From positions 1 to 57,629 of the forward strand of contig JAGCFU010000009.1 in the NCBI GenBank assembly GCA_017649945.1: DNA of 57,629 nt. Reading direction: 5' to 3'. This DNA comes from Bacteroidales bacterium. Its GTDB lineage: Bacteria; Bacteroidota; Bacteroidia; Bacteroidales; F082. A program made the position numbers and the translations under genes. Below, piece by piece: positions 24,355-33,247 of the stretch. Below the pieces are notes generated by a model that was not told the origin of the DNA, ran no database searches, and worked only from the letters and a program-made list of their open reading frames with translations. The first letter of the stretch is position 1; the number at the start of each line of letters is the position of its first letter.

Positions 24355-24383
24355 TTGACATGTAAAAAAATGTTGTATTTTTG
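24355..24383 (+). promoter_or_regulatory. Promoter of the ABC/GntR operon
   Basis: TTG of TTGACA at 24355-24360 and TATTTTTG at 24376-24383 have 18 bases between them, close to the phylum's ideal. The palindrome that follows at 24387-24406 covers the expected start of transcription. Confidence 0.75.
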
Positions 24384-24386
24384 CAG

Positions 24387-24406
24387 TGTATTAGATGACT
24401 AATACA
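24387..24406 (+). promoter_or_regulatory. Predicted operator of the YtrA-like regulator
   Basis: TGTATTAG and CTAATACA are perfect 8-base inverted arms around ATGA, placed 3 bases after the -7 element. GntR regulators of the YtrA subfamily bind palindromes of the GTnnTAn(spacer)nTAnnAC kind. The operon ends with such a regulator (26124-26477). Binding here would block initiation, giving autoregulation of the whole operon. Confidence 0.75.
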
Positions 24407-24436
24407 GGGAATTAAATGACAAAAAATTTTTATAAC

Positions 24437-25261
24437 ATGATTAAAATCAATAACTTAGACTTCGCATACAAGAATACGCAAGTCTTCAAACACATCAGCC
24501 TGGAGTTCAAAAAAGGTAACATTTACGGGCTTTTGGGCGAGAACGGCGTCGGTAAGACCACCTTATTAAAATTAATATGCGGTCTGCAGAAGCCACAGCA
24601 CGGCAGCGTGACAGTCGACGGCCACATCCCTTCCATGAGGCAGCCGCAGTTCCTGCAAAACGTTTACTTCCTTCCTGAAGAAGTGATTACCGAGGACACC
24701 ACTCCTGAGAAGTTCGTGCAGAAAATCGGGGTGTTCTACCCTCGCTACGATTTCGCGCTCTTCAACCAGCTAATGAAGGAACTTGAAGTCGACCTCGCAA
24801 AGAAATTCAACGAACTTTCGCACGGTCAGAAGAAGAAGGCTTTGCTGGCATGCGCACTGTCACTGCAAACAGACTATCTCTTCCTCGACGAGCCTACTAA
24901 CGGTCTCGACATCCCTTCAAAAGCCCTGTTCCGCAAGGTTATCTCGCAATATTGCAGCGACGCGACCACCGTCATTATCTCGACACATCAGGTGAAAGAT
25001 GTTGAGAACCTCATCGACCCTATCGTGATTTTGGACAAGGACGATGTGCTTCTAAACGCAAGCTTTGCAGAAATCACCGACAAGATTTACTTTGAATACG
25101 GTCCGGAGAGACTGCAGAACGCCTACTACACCGAGATGCTGCCGGGCGGCTACATCAACGTGATGCCAAACACTGAACATTTGGAGAGCAACGTCAACAT
25201 TGAGGCGTTGTTCAATGCGGTAATGAAAAATAAAGAAACCATCAAAAACTTAATGAAATGA
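24437..25261 (+). CDS. ABC transporter ATP-binding protein (YtrB-like)
   Basis: This is a cytoplasmic ATPase subunit of about 274 residues. It shows Walker A 'GENGVGKTT', signature 'LSHGQKKK', Walker B 'YLFLDEPTNGLD' and the switch His in 'STHQVKD'. It pairs with the permease in the next gene (4-base overlap). The operon also contains a YtrA-like GntR repressor, an arrangement known from Gram-positive YtrABCDEF-type systems linked to cell-wall stress. I chose the ATG at 24437 since it begins with the usual MIKINNLDFAY strand; an in-frame ATG at 24416 adds 7 residues. Confidence 0.92.
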   Translation: MIKINNLDFAYKNTQVFKHISLEFKKGNIYGLLGENGVGKTTLLKLICGLQKPQHGSVTVDGHIPSMRQPQFLQNVYFLPEEVITEDTTPEKFVQKIGVFYPRYDFALFNQLMKELEVDLAKKFNELSHGQKKKALLACALSLQTDYLFLDEPTNGLDIPSKALFRKVISQYCSDATTVIISTHQVKDVENLIDPIVILDKDDVLLNASFAEITDKIYFEYGPERLQNAYYTEMLPGGYINVMPNTEHLESNVNIEALFNAVMKNKETIKNLMK

Positions 25262-26106
25262 ACAACACATTCAATATCAATCGTTTCGGCAAAGTCCTCA
25301 AACACGACGGATTGAACTTCTTCCCGAATATGGGTTTGGCTTTGGCTATTTTATGGGCTATTCCGGTCATATTCTACCTGTTTGTCAGCCTCATGCCTGG
25401 CCACGAGACACATGTCTTCGATGCTTACTCAAGAATCGACACCATCGATTTAATATTAAAAATAACCATCATCATTGCGCCAGCCAGACTTTACAAATAC
25501 TGCAACGACCAACGCCAAGGCATCAGTTACGCAATGTTGCCTGCATCAACATTCGAGAAGTTCCTCAGCATGGTGATTTACTGCGTCATCGTCACACCTA
25601 TTGTATATATAGCAGGTGCTCTCGCGATTGACAGCATCCTCGCGCTATACAACGGCCCATACGAAGGCTTCGCAGTGCCGATTTATTTCGACAAACACGC
25701 ACAATTAAGCTATATTGTCGACGAGCACAATATGGCAGGTGTCTTTGACGATTCATGGACAGTCTTCCTCAACAGTTTATCTCCGACATTCATGTCATTT
25801 TTAGGTATGTTCGGCATGTTGATGCTATCGTCAATATTCATGTTCGGAAATATGATTTTCAAGAAACACAAAACCCCGAAAATGATTGGCATTCTGATTC
25901 TTTTATCCATCATTTTCATGATTCTTGTGATAAACTATGTCGCACATTACGAGACGATTTTCAGCAACTGGAACAGAGAAACAGCGACAGATATTCTCGA
26001 ACGTTTGATTTACATCACTATAAATGTAGCATTCTATCTGGAAATCATCGTTTCAGCACTGCTGCTTTGGGGCGTTTATCGTAAAATTAAAACTCAAAAA
26101 TACTAA
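25258..26106 (+). CDS. ABC transporter permease of the YtrA-type operon
   Basis: This 282-residue membrane protein has about six helices (about 22-44, 60-80, 98-122, 170-190, 204-226, 245-270). No domain name is obvious beyond the ABC-2-like permease shape, and it is diverged, as these subunits usually are. Its ATG overlaps the ATPase stop by 4 bases, and the GntR gene follows 17 bases later. What it moves is unknown; the mechanism may be transport or membrane-stress sensing. Confidence 0.8.
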   Translation: MNNTFNINRFGKVLKHDGLNFFPNMGLALAILWAIPVIFYLFVSLMPGHETHVFDAYSRIDTIDLILKITIIIAPARLYKYCNDQRQGISYAMLPASTFEKFLSMVIYCVIVTPIVYIAGALAIDSILALYNGPYEGFAVPIYFDKHAQLSYIVDEHNMAGVFDDSWTVFLNSLSPTFMSFLGMFGMLMLSSIFMFGNMIFKKHKTPKMIGILILLSIIFMILVINYVAHYETIFSNWNRETATDILERLIYITINVAFYLEIIVSALLLWGVYRKIKTQKY

Positions 26107-26123
26107 TCAACTACTAATTAACT

Positions 26124-26477
26124 ATGGATTTTAACGGACATAAACCGATATATCTGCAGATCTACGACCATGTGTGCGAACGCATTCTCAACGGGGAATT
26201 TCGCAGCGGCGAAAGAGTAATGTCGGTACGCGAACTCGGCGTCGAGCTGGGAGTGAATCCCAACACGGTGATGCGAGCCTTCGAACGGCTGCAGATGAAA
26301 GAGATTATCTCTACAAAACGCGGAATAGGATTCTATGTTTGCGAAGACGCAAAGGAAAAGATTCTTTCTGAACAGAAAAAAGATTTTATGGAAAACGAAG
26401 TGCCTGAATTCCTAAAAAAAATGGAATTATACGGGATTAAGATAGAAGATATAATAAAGTTAAAAGTTAAAAGTTAA
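26124..26477 (+). CDS. GntR-family regulator, YtrA subfamily
   Basis: This 117-residue DNA-binding protein has a winged helix (about 8-75; 'PIYLQIYDHVCERILNGEF', 'LGVNPNTVMRAFERLQ') and only a short C-terminal tail of about 40 residues, the hallmark of YtrA-type GntR repressors, which lack a large ligand domain. It is the third gene of the ABC operon and most likely binds the palindrome at 24387-24406. Its last seven codons and stop are written in a heptamer array (AAAGTTA), giving the lysine-rich end IKLKVKS. Confidence 0.93.
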   Translation: MDFNGHKPIYLQIYDHVCERILNGEFRSGERVMSVRELGVELGVNPNTVMRAFERLQMKEIISTKRGIGFYVCEDAKEKILSEQKKDFMENEVPEFLKKMELYGIKIEDIIKLKVKS

Positions 26478-26497
26478 AAAATAAAAGATAAAAGATG
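26456..26497 (+). repeat. Six-unit heptamer array joining gntR stop to M16 start
   Basis: The units are AAAGTTA three times, then AAAAATA, AAAGATA and AAAGATG, with no extra base. The gntR stop TAA (26475-26477) is formed at the boundary of units 3 and 4, and the M16 start ATG (26495-26497) is the end of unit 6. The array therefore forms the C-terminus of one protein, the whole spacer and the start codon of the next gene. Confidence 0.9.
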
Positions 26498-29350
26498 AAA
26501 AGATTATTATTATCATTAGTTATTGTCCTGAGTGTCAATGTGATGAGTGCTCAGGTGAAGGTCAAGACCACGAAGCTTGACAACGGATTGAAGGTGGTTA
26601 TGTGCGAAGACCACAGCTCACCTCAGGCTTACGGTGCAGTGTACGTGCACGCAGGCAGCAAGAACGACCCTCTCGAAGCCACAGGTATGGCTCACTATTT
26701 CGAGCATATCATGTTCAAGGGCACCGATAAGATCGGAACCATCAACTGGGAAGCTGAGAAGGTGTATCTCGACAGCATCGACATGATGTACGACAAGCTG
26801 CATGAGACGACAGACCTCAATGAGCGTGCTGCCATTCAAAAGAAAATCAACGAATTGTCGATTGCCTCGACAGAGTATGCCATCCCTAACGAAGTCGACG
26901 TTATCCTCACCAAGATGGGTGGTGAAGGTCTGAATGCCGGCACAGCCTACGATCAGACGATGTATTTCAACTCCTTCCCTGCCAACCAGATCGGCAAATG
27001 GATGGATGTCTACGCCGAGCGTTTCCACTACCCTGTGTTCCGTCTCTTCCAGAGCGAGCTAGAGACCGTTTATGAAGAGAAGAACATGTATGGTGACGGA
27101 CCTATCAACGCCTTCCAGGAATATATGTTCCAGGAAATTTTCGGTGAGCATCCTTACGGACGTCCTGTCATCGGTTTGACCGAGCACCTGAAGAACCCAC
27201 AGACCACAAAGATGCGTGAGTTCTTCAACACATATTACGTTGCCAACAACATGACGCTCATCCTCGTCGGTGACTTCAACATCGAGGAAATCGAGCCTAT
27301 GGTGGCTGAGAAATTCGGCTCATGGCGCAGCGGTGAAATCCCAGCACAGCCTGAGTTCACCTTGCCAGAGTTCAAAGGCCAGACTCTGAGAGAAGTAAGA
27401 ATGACTCCTATTAAAATCGGTGCTCTTGCATGGAAAGGTGTCAAGATATCCGACCCTGATTACCTGCCGCTCAGCATCGCCTGCAGCATTTTCAGCAACG
27501 GCGAAACCGGTATCATGGACAAAGACATGCTTGATGGCAACATCATGATGGCCATGCTCATGCCTCTCTCTCTCGAAGACCATGGTGCCAACATCATACT
27601 CTACATCCCGAAACTCATTGGACAGTCACACGAGAAAGCCGAGGCATTCGTCTTCGCGAGCCTCGACAAACTCAAAAAAGGCGAGTTTAGCGACGACCTC
27701 TTCGAAGCAATCCGTGTCAATATGCTGAAAGAACGCGAACTGGAACTTGAAAGTTTAGGTAGTTTGGCAAACCTCTTCCTCGAACTCGAGATGCGAGGAA
27801 TGACATACTACGAGTATCTCGCTGAGAGTGAACGTATTAAGAGCATCACAAAAGAAGAAATCGTCAAGATTGCAAACAAATATTTCGGCGAGGATTACCT
27901 CGACATCCGTTCAAAGATGGGCTTCCCTGAGAAGGATAAGGTTGACAAACCTAACTGGAAAGCTATTGAGGCTAAGAACACCGACGCCAAGTCTGAGTTT
28001 GCAAAGATGATTGAGGCTGAAGAAATTCCAGAAGTGAAACCACAGGTCGTTGATTTCCAAAAAGACGTCACAATCAACAAGATAAACGATTGTTTTACAA
28101 TGATTTCCGCAAAGAATCCTTATAACGACATCTTCAATTTGACTATCACCCATAATTACGGCACCATCGACGATCCTGACCTCAACCGCGCAATCAGCTA
28201 TTTTGAGATGCAGGGCACCGAGAATAAGAGTTTCGAGGAGTTAAGCCTTGAGCTTCAAAAACTTGGAGCTATGATTTATATCAGCGCCAGCCAAAGCAAC
28301 ACAAACATCGTAATAGAAGGTTTCGAGAAGGATTTGGACCAGATTCTCGCTCTTTGCGAAGAAAAAATCTACAAACCTGCCAACGATGAGAAGAAGATTG
28401 GCATCATCTATGAGAATGAGTCAATGAATGAAGAGACAGTGAAAGAAGACGCTTCGGAATGGGCATCAGCAGTGCGCCAGTACTCTCTCTACGGCGAAAA
28501 ATCATCTTATCTCGCTGAGACGCCTCTCAAACAATGGAAGAAACGCAGCGGAGCAGAACTTTTGAGAGAGGTAGACAACGCCCTCAACTACAACGGAGAA
28601 GTGTTATTCATAGGAAACATTGACAATCAAGAAGTTATCAATGCATTAAAGAAACATAACCTTGTAAAGGACAATGTAGTCAAATCTGAAAAGAGCTTCT
28701 TGACAGAGAAAACAAACACCGACAACCAGATATTTATCGCACATAACAAGAAGTTCCGTCAGAGCAATATCTACATGCACGTTCCAAGCGAGTTATTAAA
28801 CAAGGAAGAGAAAGCTGTCGCTATGGTGTTCAACAAATATTTCGGCACCGACATGTATTCGATTGTTTTCCAAGAGGTTAGAGAATTCCGTTCTTTAGGT
28901 TACACTGCATACGGTTATTTCATGAGCGACTATCTCAACAGAAAGCCCAGCTTCTTATTCACCTATCTCGGAACACAATCTGACAAAACCAATGAAGGTA
29001 TCGACGTTTTGCGCGGTCTCATCACCGATATGCCTGAACGACTTGAGAAGTTCAACGCCTCTAAAGACGCTTTAATCATGTCACGCGCATCAGATTATGT
29101 AGGATTCAGAAGTCTTCCTGCACAAGTGAGCACCTGGCTTGAAGAGGGTTACGACCACGACCCGCGTATGGAATACACCAACCTCATCAAGAAGACCGAG
29201 TACAAGGACGTTGACGATTTCTACAAGAAGTTCGTCGCCGACCGCCCTATCGTCATCATGATGTCGGGAAACAAGAAACAAATTGACGTTAAAGCCTTGG
29301 AGAAATACGGAACCGTGAAGGAGTTGAAGTACAAGGAAATATTCAGATAA
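26495..29350 (+). CDS. M16-family zinc metallopeptidase (pitrilysin-like, two-half protein)
   Basis: This 951-residue exported protein has a signal peptide (1-19, ending 'VMSA'). An active N-terminal M16 half follows with the inverted zinc motif HYFEH (His67, Glu70, His71) and the distal 'ELETVYEEKNMY' glutamate region. The second half (about 520-951) lacks HxxEH and should be the inactive partner domain that closes the chamber. Such periplasmic peptidases degrade short peptides. It is 17 bases after the gntR-like gene, joined by the heptamer array, so it may be part of the same operon. A GGATAAG array begins at its stop codon. Confidence 0.93.
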   Translation: MKRLLLSLVIVLSVNVMSAQVKVKTTKLDNGLKVVMCEDHSSPQAYGAVYVHAGSKNDPLEATGMAHYFEHIMFKGTDKIGTINWEAEKVYLDSIDMMYDKLHETTDLNERAAIQKKINELSIASTEYAIPNEVDVILTKMGGEGLNAGTAYDQTMYFNSFPANQIGKWMDVYAERFHYPVFRLFQSELETVYEEKNMYGDGPINAFQEYMFQEIFGEHPYGRPVIGLTEHLKNPQTTKMREFFNTYYVANNMTLILVGDFNIEEIEPMVAEKFGSWRSGEIPAQPEFTLPEFKGQTLREVRMTPIKIGALAWKGVKISDPDYLPLSIACSIFSNGETGIMDKDMLDGNIMMAMLMPLSLEDHGANIILYIPKLIGQSHEKAEAFVFASLDKLKKGEFSDDLFEAIRVNMLKERELELESLGSLANLFLELEMRGMTYYEYLAESERIKSITKEEIVKIANKYFGEDYLDIRSKMGFPEKDKVDKPNWKAIEAKNTDAKSEFAKMIEAEEIPEVKPQVVDFQKDVTINKINDCFTMISAKNPYNDIFNLTITHNYGTIDDPDLNRAISYFEMQGTENKSFEELSLELQKLGAMIYISASQSNTNIVIEGFEKDLDQILALCEEKIYKPANDEKKIGIIYENESMNEETVKEDASEWASAVRQYSLYGEKSSYLAETPLKQWKKRSGAELLREVDNALNYNGEVLFIGNIDNQEVINALKKHNLVKDNVVKSEKSFLTEKTNTDNQIFIAHNKKFRQSNIYMHVPSELLNKEEKAVAMVFNKYFGTDMYSIVFQEVREFRSLGYTAYGYFMSDYLNRKPSFLFTYLGTQSDKTNEGIDVLRGLITDMPERLEKFNASKDALIMSRASDYVGFRSLPAQVSTWLEEGYDHDPRMEYTNLIKKTEYKDVDDFYKKFVADRPIVIMMSGNKKQIDVKALEKYGTVKELKYKEIFR

Positions 29351-29457
29351 GAAGGATAAGCGCTTCGCTGAGAAGGAGGATAAGCGCTTCGCTGAGAAGA
29401 ATCTTATCCTTCTTCTCTTTCTTATCCTTATTATCTTTCTTATCCTTCTTATCCTTA
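29346..29457. repeat. Inverted GGATAAG/GATAAGAAG array between convergent M16 and recN genes
   Basis: The array begins in the M16 stop codon (AGATAAGAAGGATAAG) and, read on the other strand, also in the recN stop codon (TAAGGATAAGAAGGATAAG). The left half includes a 24-base unit GGATAAGCGCTTCGCTGAGAAG plus GA, present about twice (29354-29377, 29378-29399), and each copy can form a small AGCG/CGCT hairpin. The two halves can pair. It probably serves both genes as a 3'-end structure. The same nonamer occurs between ffh and folD. Confidence 0.85.
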
Positions 29458-31119
29458 AATGTTCAGGATTACCTCGGCGGCTTTGATTGCTTCCGGGGTT
29501 ATTTTATCGTTGCTGAGCATTTTAGCAATCTCCGTAACACGTTCATCGTGAGACAACAGTCTGATGCATGAACGTGTTTTTTGTTCGCTCTCGTCTTTGT
29601 AAACAAAGAAATGGTTCTTGGCTTTTGATGCAATCTGCGGCAGATGCGTGATTGAGACAATCTGCAGGCTCTCCCCCATTTTCTGCATGATGTCACCGAG
29701 TTTCGACGCCACCTCGCCTGAGACGCCTGTATCTATTTCATCGAAAATCAACGTAGGAATGTAGTTGTTTTCTGCAGCTACAGCCTTAATAGCCAGCATC
29801 AAACGCGACAACTCACCGCCAGAAGCGACTCGGCTCATGTCGTCAGGAGCTATGCCTTTGTTGGCGGAAAATAGGAAACGAACATTGTCTTTGCCACTCT
29901 CAGAGAACTTTGAGTATTCTGAATTCTCGGAGAGCTCTATCTCAAAAACGCCATGCGGCATCTTCAACTGATGAATAATCTCAGTAACAGCTTTTTCAAA
30001 TGAGACCTTGACTTTTTTGCGCTTTACAGAAAGCTCATCAGCAAGTTTTGTCAATTCTTTCTCGCATTTTTTCAGTTCTTGCTCTTTCTGTGCGATTTCC
30101 TCGTCAATGTTCGCAAAAGCACCCACTTTATGCTGTAATTCCTCGCGAATCTTAAGCAAGTCGGCGTAATCAGAGACATGATGTTTCATCATCAGACGTT
30201 GCAGCAAGTCGAAACGCTCTTGGATTTCATTCAATGATGCGGCGTCAAACTGAGTGCTATCTTGCAGACTGTCAAGGTCTTGAGCAATATCTTTGAGCTC
30301 TATTTTCGTGGACTCAAGGCGTTCCGAATACAGCTCGGTCTGAGGAACATATCTTCTTAACTTGTCAACAGAAGATTTCAGGTCATTCAGTTGGTTTAGA
30401 ATCGAGAGTTCCGATTCGCTCAAAGTACTTAGAGACTGTGCAAGAAGTGTTTTCACCTCCTCCGCGTTTTCCAGGAGCTCGAGGCGTTGACTAACTTCAT
30501 CATACTCATCGTCTTGCAAGTCAGCTTTCAGAAGTTCGTCAAGTTGAAAAGCCAGAAAATCATTTTCAGCAACGTTTTTTTGAGACATGTCACGAAGCTG
30601 TCTCAACTCATTGCGCAACGTGATGTAAGTATTATAAACTTTCTGATACTCAAGAAGTAACGGCGCATTATTCGCTGCATCATCAACAATCTTCAGTTGA
30701 AAATCGCTGTTGGTAAGAAGCAGAGAGTCGTGTTGTGAATGTATGTCAACCAACTGATTGCCAAGCTCTTTCAGCTGTTGGGCAGTCACTGGAGTGTCAT
30801 TGATAAAAGCCCGGGATTTCTTTGTAGGTGACAACTCGCGTCTCAAAATCAGTTCCTCTTCAAAATCGAGGTCGTTTTCTTCAAAGAAAGGCTTGAAGCG
30901 CTCATTATCAACAACAAACGTCGCCTCTACAGCACATTTTTTCGTCTCATCGAGCATGATGCTTGAGTCGGAACGGTCACCGAGCACGAAGCCGAGTGCA
31001 CCGAGCAAGATAGATTTTCCCGCTCCGGTCTCACCTGTAATAACGCTGAATCCATCACCAAAAGCTATTGATAATGAATCAATTAAAGCGTAATTACTGA
31101 TAGCAAGATGCTTTAACAC
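29455..31119 (-). CDS. recN: DNA repair protein RecN
   Basis: RecN is an SMC-like ATPase that holds DNA ends during double-strand break repair. The 554-residue protein has Walker A 'GETGAGKS' (about 29-36), two coiled-coil arms (about 160-240 and 300-375; 'DEEIAQKEQELKKCEKELTK') around a centre, signature 'SRVASGGELSRLMLAIK' and Walker B 'TLIFDEIDTGVSGEVASKLG'. Length is normal. It is the last gene of bamD-rpoZ-coaBC-DUF4835-recN, starting 5 bases after DUF4835. Its stop codon opens the convergent repeat array. Confidence 0.97.
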   Translation of the reverse strand: MLKHLAISNYALIDSLSIAFGDGFSVITGETGAGKSILLGALGFVLGDRSDSSIMLDETKKCAVEATFVVDNERFKPFFEENDLDFEEELILRRELSPTKKSRAFINDTPVTAQQLKELGNQLVDIHSQHDSLLLTNSDFQLKIVDDAANNAPLLLEYQKVYNTYITLRNELRQLRDMSQKNVAENDFLAFQLDELLKADLQDDEYDEVSQRLELLENAEEVKTLLAQSLSTLSESELSILNQLNDLKSSVDKLRRYVPQTELYSERLESTKIELKDIAQDLDSLQDSTQFDAASLNEIQERFDLLQRLMMKHHVSDYADLLKIREELQHKVGAFANIDEEIAQKEQELKKCEKELTKLADELSVKRKKVKVSFEKAVTEIIHQLKMPHGVFEIELSENSEYSKFSESGKDNVRFLFSANKGIAPDDMSRVASGGELSRLMLAIKAVAAENNYIPTLIFDEIDTGVSGEVASKLGDIMQKMGESLQIVSITHLPQIASKAKNHFFVYKDESEQKTRSCIRLLSHDERVTEIAKMLSNDKITPEAIKAAEVILNI

Positions 31120-31124
31120 AACAG

Positions 31125-32036
31125 TTAGAATTTAGGTTTCGCGGTCAGAAGCGCCTCGTATTCTTCAGAGTGAGTCGGGTCAAGTTCGCGCAGGATATTC
31201 ACAACTTTTGTCCTTTCCTGTTGAGGGCCGATGGAGTACACGTTCTTCCATTCCTCACGTTTTGTATCGTTAAGAATCTGGACGAAATACAGGTTAGGCT
31301 TGCTGAGATAGGCTGATTTCACGTATTCGAGAGCTTTTGTCATGGCATTACGGCCTTCATCCACTTTTCCGTTACCCATCACATCCAAGCCAAGTCGGTG
31401 ATATTCATACAAAAACTGACGCAACGGGCGGTATGTTGTATTGGTGAAATTCTCGATAAGCCAGTAGCGGTTTGTATATCCGTCAAAGGCCTTCCAGCCG
31501 GCATCCACCGAACTTTGCGCCTGCGTCACCACAGTCTCCGCAGCCTTAAACATCTCTTCACCGCCATAAAGTCCGAACGTGTCGAAATACAATCCTAAAC
31601 TGTAATATGCGTAAAACGCGAGCAATGAAGTGAGGTTCGACATATAGGCATTCTCATTGAAATCGAGAGGTTGCGATTCGATATATGTGAATGAGAACTC
31701 TGTATCAATATAGTTCAGCAGAGGTGTGTTGTAATTCGATTTATACACCGGACGGCGGACAGCAAGGTTCATTTCCCCTGTGATGCTGTTGCCTTCCCTA
31801 CTTTTAACAGTTATGACCATCGTTCCTTCAATACGCTCGTGTTGCTCAAATCTGACATTTGTCCAGATACGGTTATTCATGAAATTAATCACGGCTTCCT
31901 GCAGCGACTCGTACAACCTCTGGTCGGTGCCGCCAACTTGTTTTGAGTTGACAGTCACATTAAAATTCAGTTCCTGAGCGTCAACATATGCCGAGAAGCA
32001 CAGTGCGAGCAATATTGAGAGAATGATTTTTTTCAT
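31125..32036 (-). CDS. porD: DUF4835 family exported protein (T9SS-associated PorD-like)
   Basis: This 303-residue exported protein has a signal peptide (1-20, ending 'AYVDAQ'). The body begins 'ELNFNVTVNSKQVGGTDQRL' and includes 'NNRIWTNVRFEQHERIEGTM', 'LLNYIDTEFSFTYIESQPL' and 'NLTSLLAFYAYYSLGLYFDT', which I recognise as DUF4835. From memory, recent annotation calls this family T9SS protein PorD; the symbol rests on that. The position between coaBC and recN is conserved across Bacteroidota. Given the many T9SS cargo proteins in the window, a role in that secretion route is plausible. The exact function is not known to me. Confidence 0.75.
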   Translation of the reverse strand: MKKIILSILLALCFSAYVDAQELNFNVTVNSKQVGGTDQRLYESLQEAVINFMNNRIWTNVRFEQHERIEGTMVITVKSREGNSITGEMNLAVRRPVYKSNYNTPLLNYIDTEFSFTYIESQPLDFNENAYMSNLTSLLAFYAYYSLGLYFDTFGLYGGEEMFKAAETVVTQAQSSVDAGWKAFDGYTNRYWLIENFTNTTYRPLRQFLYEYHRLGLDVMGNGKVDEGRNAMTKALEYVKSAYLSKPNLYFVQILNDTKREEWKNVYSIGPQQERTKVVNILRELDPTHSEEYEALLTAKPKF

Positions 32037-32041
32037 AACAG

Positions 32042-33247
32042 TTATTTTGTAAATGATTGATATATAGAGTTTAAGATATCTTGTGCAACTTCACTCTTCG
32101 GTTTCAGTTCAAAATCCACAACATTATCGTCTTTCGTGATGATGTTCACTTTGTTTGTCTTCGTTTTGAATCCGACACCTGCCTCGTTCATCGTATTGAG
32201 CACTATCATGTCGAGGTTCTTGGAATGAAGTTTTTTCTTTGCGTTTTCGAGTCCGTTTTCTGTCTCGAGCGCGAAGCCGACAAGGAACTGGTTTTCTTTC
32301 TTGTTCTGACCGAGAGTCTTGAGGATATCTTCTGTCTTGACGAGTTTCAGTGTCATCTCGTCTTTGTTCGGGTCTTTCTTAATCTTCTGATCTGCAGTCA
32401 CTTCCGGACGGAAATCAGCCACTGCTGCGCTCAGCACGGCGATGTCGGCGCGTTTGAAAGCCGCCGTTGTCGCGTTGTACATCTCTTGTGCGCTTGTCAC
32501 AGGAATCACTTGGATATTGCTTCTTTCCGGGCGTATCGACGACGGGCCGAGCACCAGAGTGACATCGGCGCCTTGGTCGGCGAAAGCACGTGCAATCTCA
32601 ATGCCCATAAGGCCTGAGCTATGGTTACCTATGAAACGCACCGGGTCGATAGCCTCATAAGTCGGGCCGGCTGTCACAACCACTTTCTTGCCTGCGAAAC
32701 GTTGTTTGTTCTGGAAGAACTCTTTGATACGGTTGAATATCTCCTGTGGTTCCTCCATCCTGCCCTCGCCGCACAATCCGGATGCGAGCTCGCCTGATGA
32801 CGGTGCTATGAAGCGGTAGCCGCGACTTATAAGAGTGCGGATGTTTTCCTGCGTTGCCGGATGCTTGTACATGTCGAGGTCCATCGCCGGAGCGAACATT
32901 ATAGGGCATTTTGCTGAGAGACAAACGGTTAGAAGGTAGTTATCGGCTATTCCTGCCGCCATTTTTGCTATGGTGTTTGCCGATGCCGGCGCTATCACGA
33001 AGAGGTCGGCCCACATGCCGAGTTCCACGTGGCTGTTCCACTTACCTGTCTCAGCGTCAAAGCCTTTCGATAAAACGGGTAAACCACTCAACGTTGCTAA
33101 CGTGAGTGGTGTTACGAAATCTTTTGCCGCATCGGTCATCACGACCTGAACCTCAGCACCTTGCTTCTTCAGAAGCCTTACCAACAGCGGAATCTTATAC
33201 GCGGCAATGCTTCCCGTAATGCCTATCAGAATCTTTTTAGAAGTCAC
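32042..33247 (-). CDS. coaBC: Bifunctional phosphopantothenoylcysteine decarboxylase / phosphopantothenate-cysteine ligase
   Basis: This enzyme carries out two steps of coenzyme A synthesis, ligation of cysteine to 4'-phosphopantothenate and FMN-dependent decarboxylation. The 401-residue protein has the CoaC flavoprotein half (1-180; 'GITGSIAAYK', the active-site His in 'NSHVELGMWAD', 'PAMDLDMY') and the CoaB half (about 185-400; 'VVVTAGPTYEAIDPVRFIGN', 'AAVADFRP', 'KIKKDPNKDEMTLKLVKTED'). The start at 33247 overlaps rpoZ by 11 bases. It is in the conserved bamD-rpoZ-coaBC set. Confidence 0.97.
   Translation of the reverse strand: MTSKKILIGITGSIAAYKIPLLVRLLKKQGAEVQVVMTDAAKDFVTPLTLATLSGLPVLSKGFDAETGKWNSHVELGMWADLFVIAPASANTIAKMAAGIADNYLLTVCLSAKCPIMFAPAMDLDMYKHPATQENIRTLISRGYRFIAPSSGELASGLCGEGRMEEPQEIFNRIKEFFQNKQRFAGKKVVVTAGPTYEAIDPVRFIGNHSSGLMGIEIARAFADQGADVTLVLGPSSIRPERSNIQVIPVTSAQEMYNATTAAFKRADIAVLSAAVADFRPEVTADQKIKKDPNKDEMTLKLVKTEDILKTLGQNKKENQFLVGFALETENGLENAKKKLHSKNLDMIVLNTMNEAGVGFKTKTNKVNIITKDDNVVDFELKPKSEVAQDILNSIYQSFTK

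Noticed and set aside
26456-26497. Word arrays as possible CRISPR
   Set aside because: Units are only 7-9 bases and directly adjacent, there are no spacers and no cas genes are in the window.
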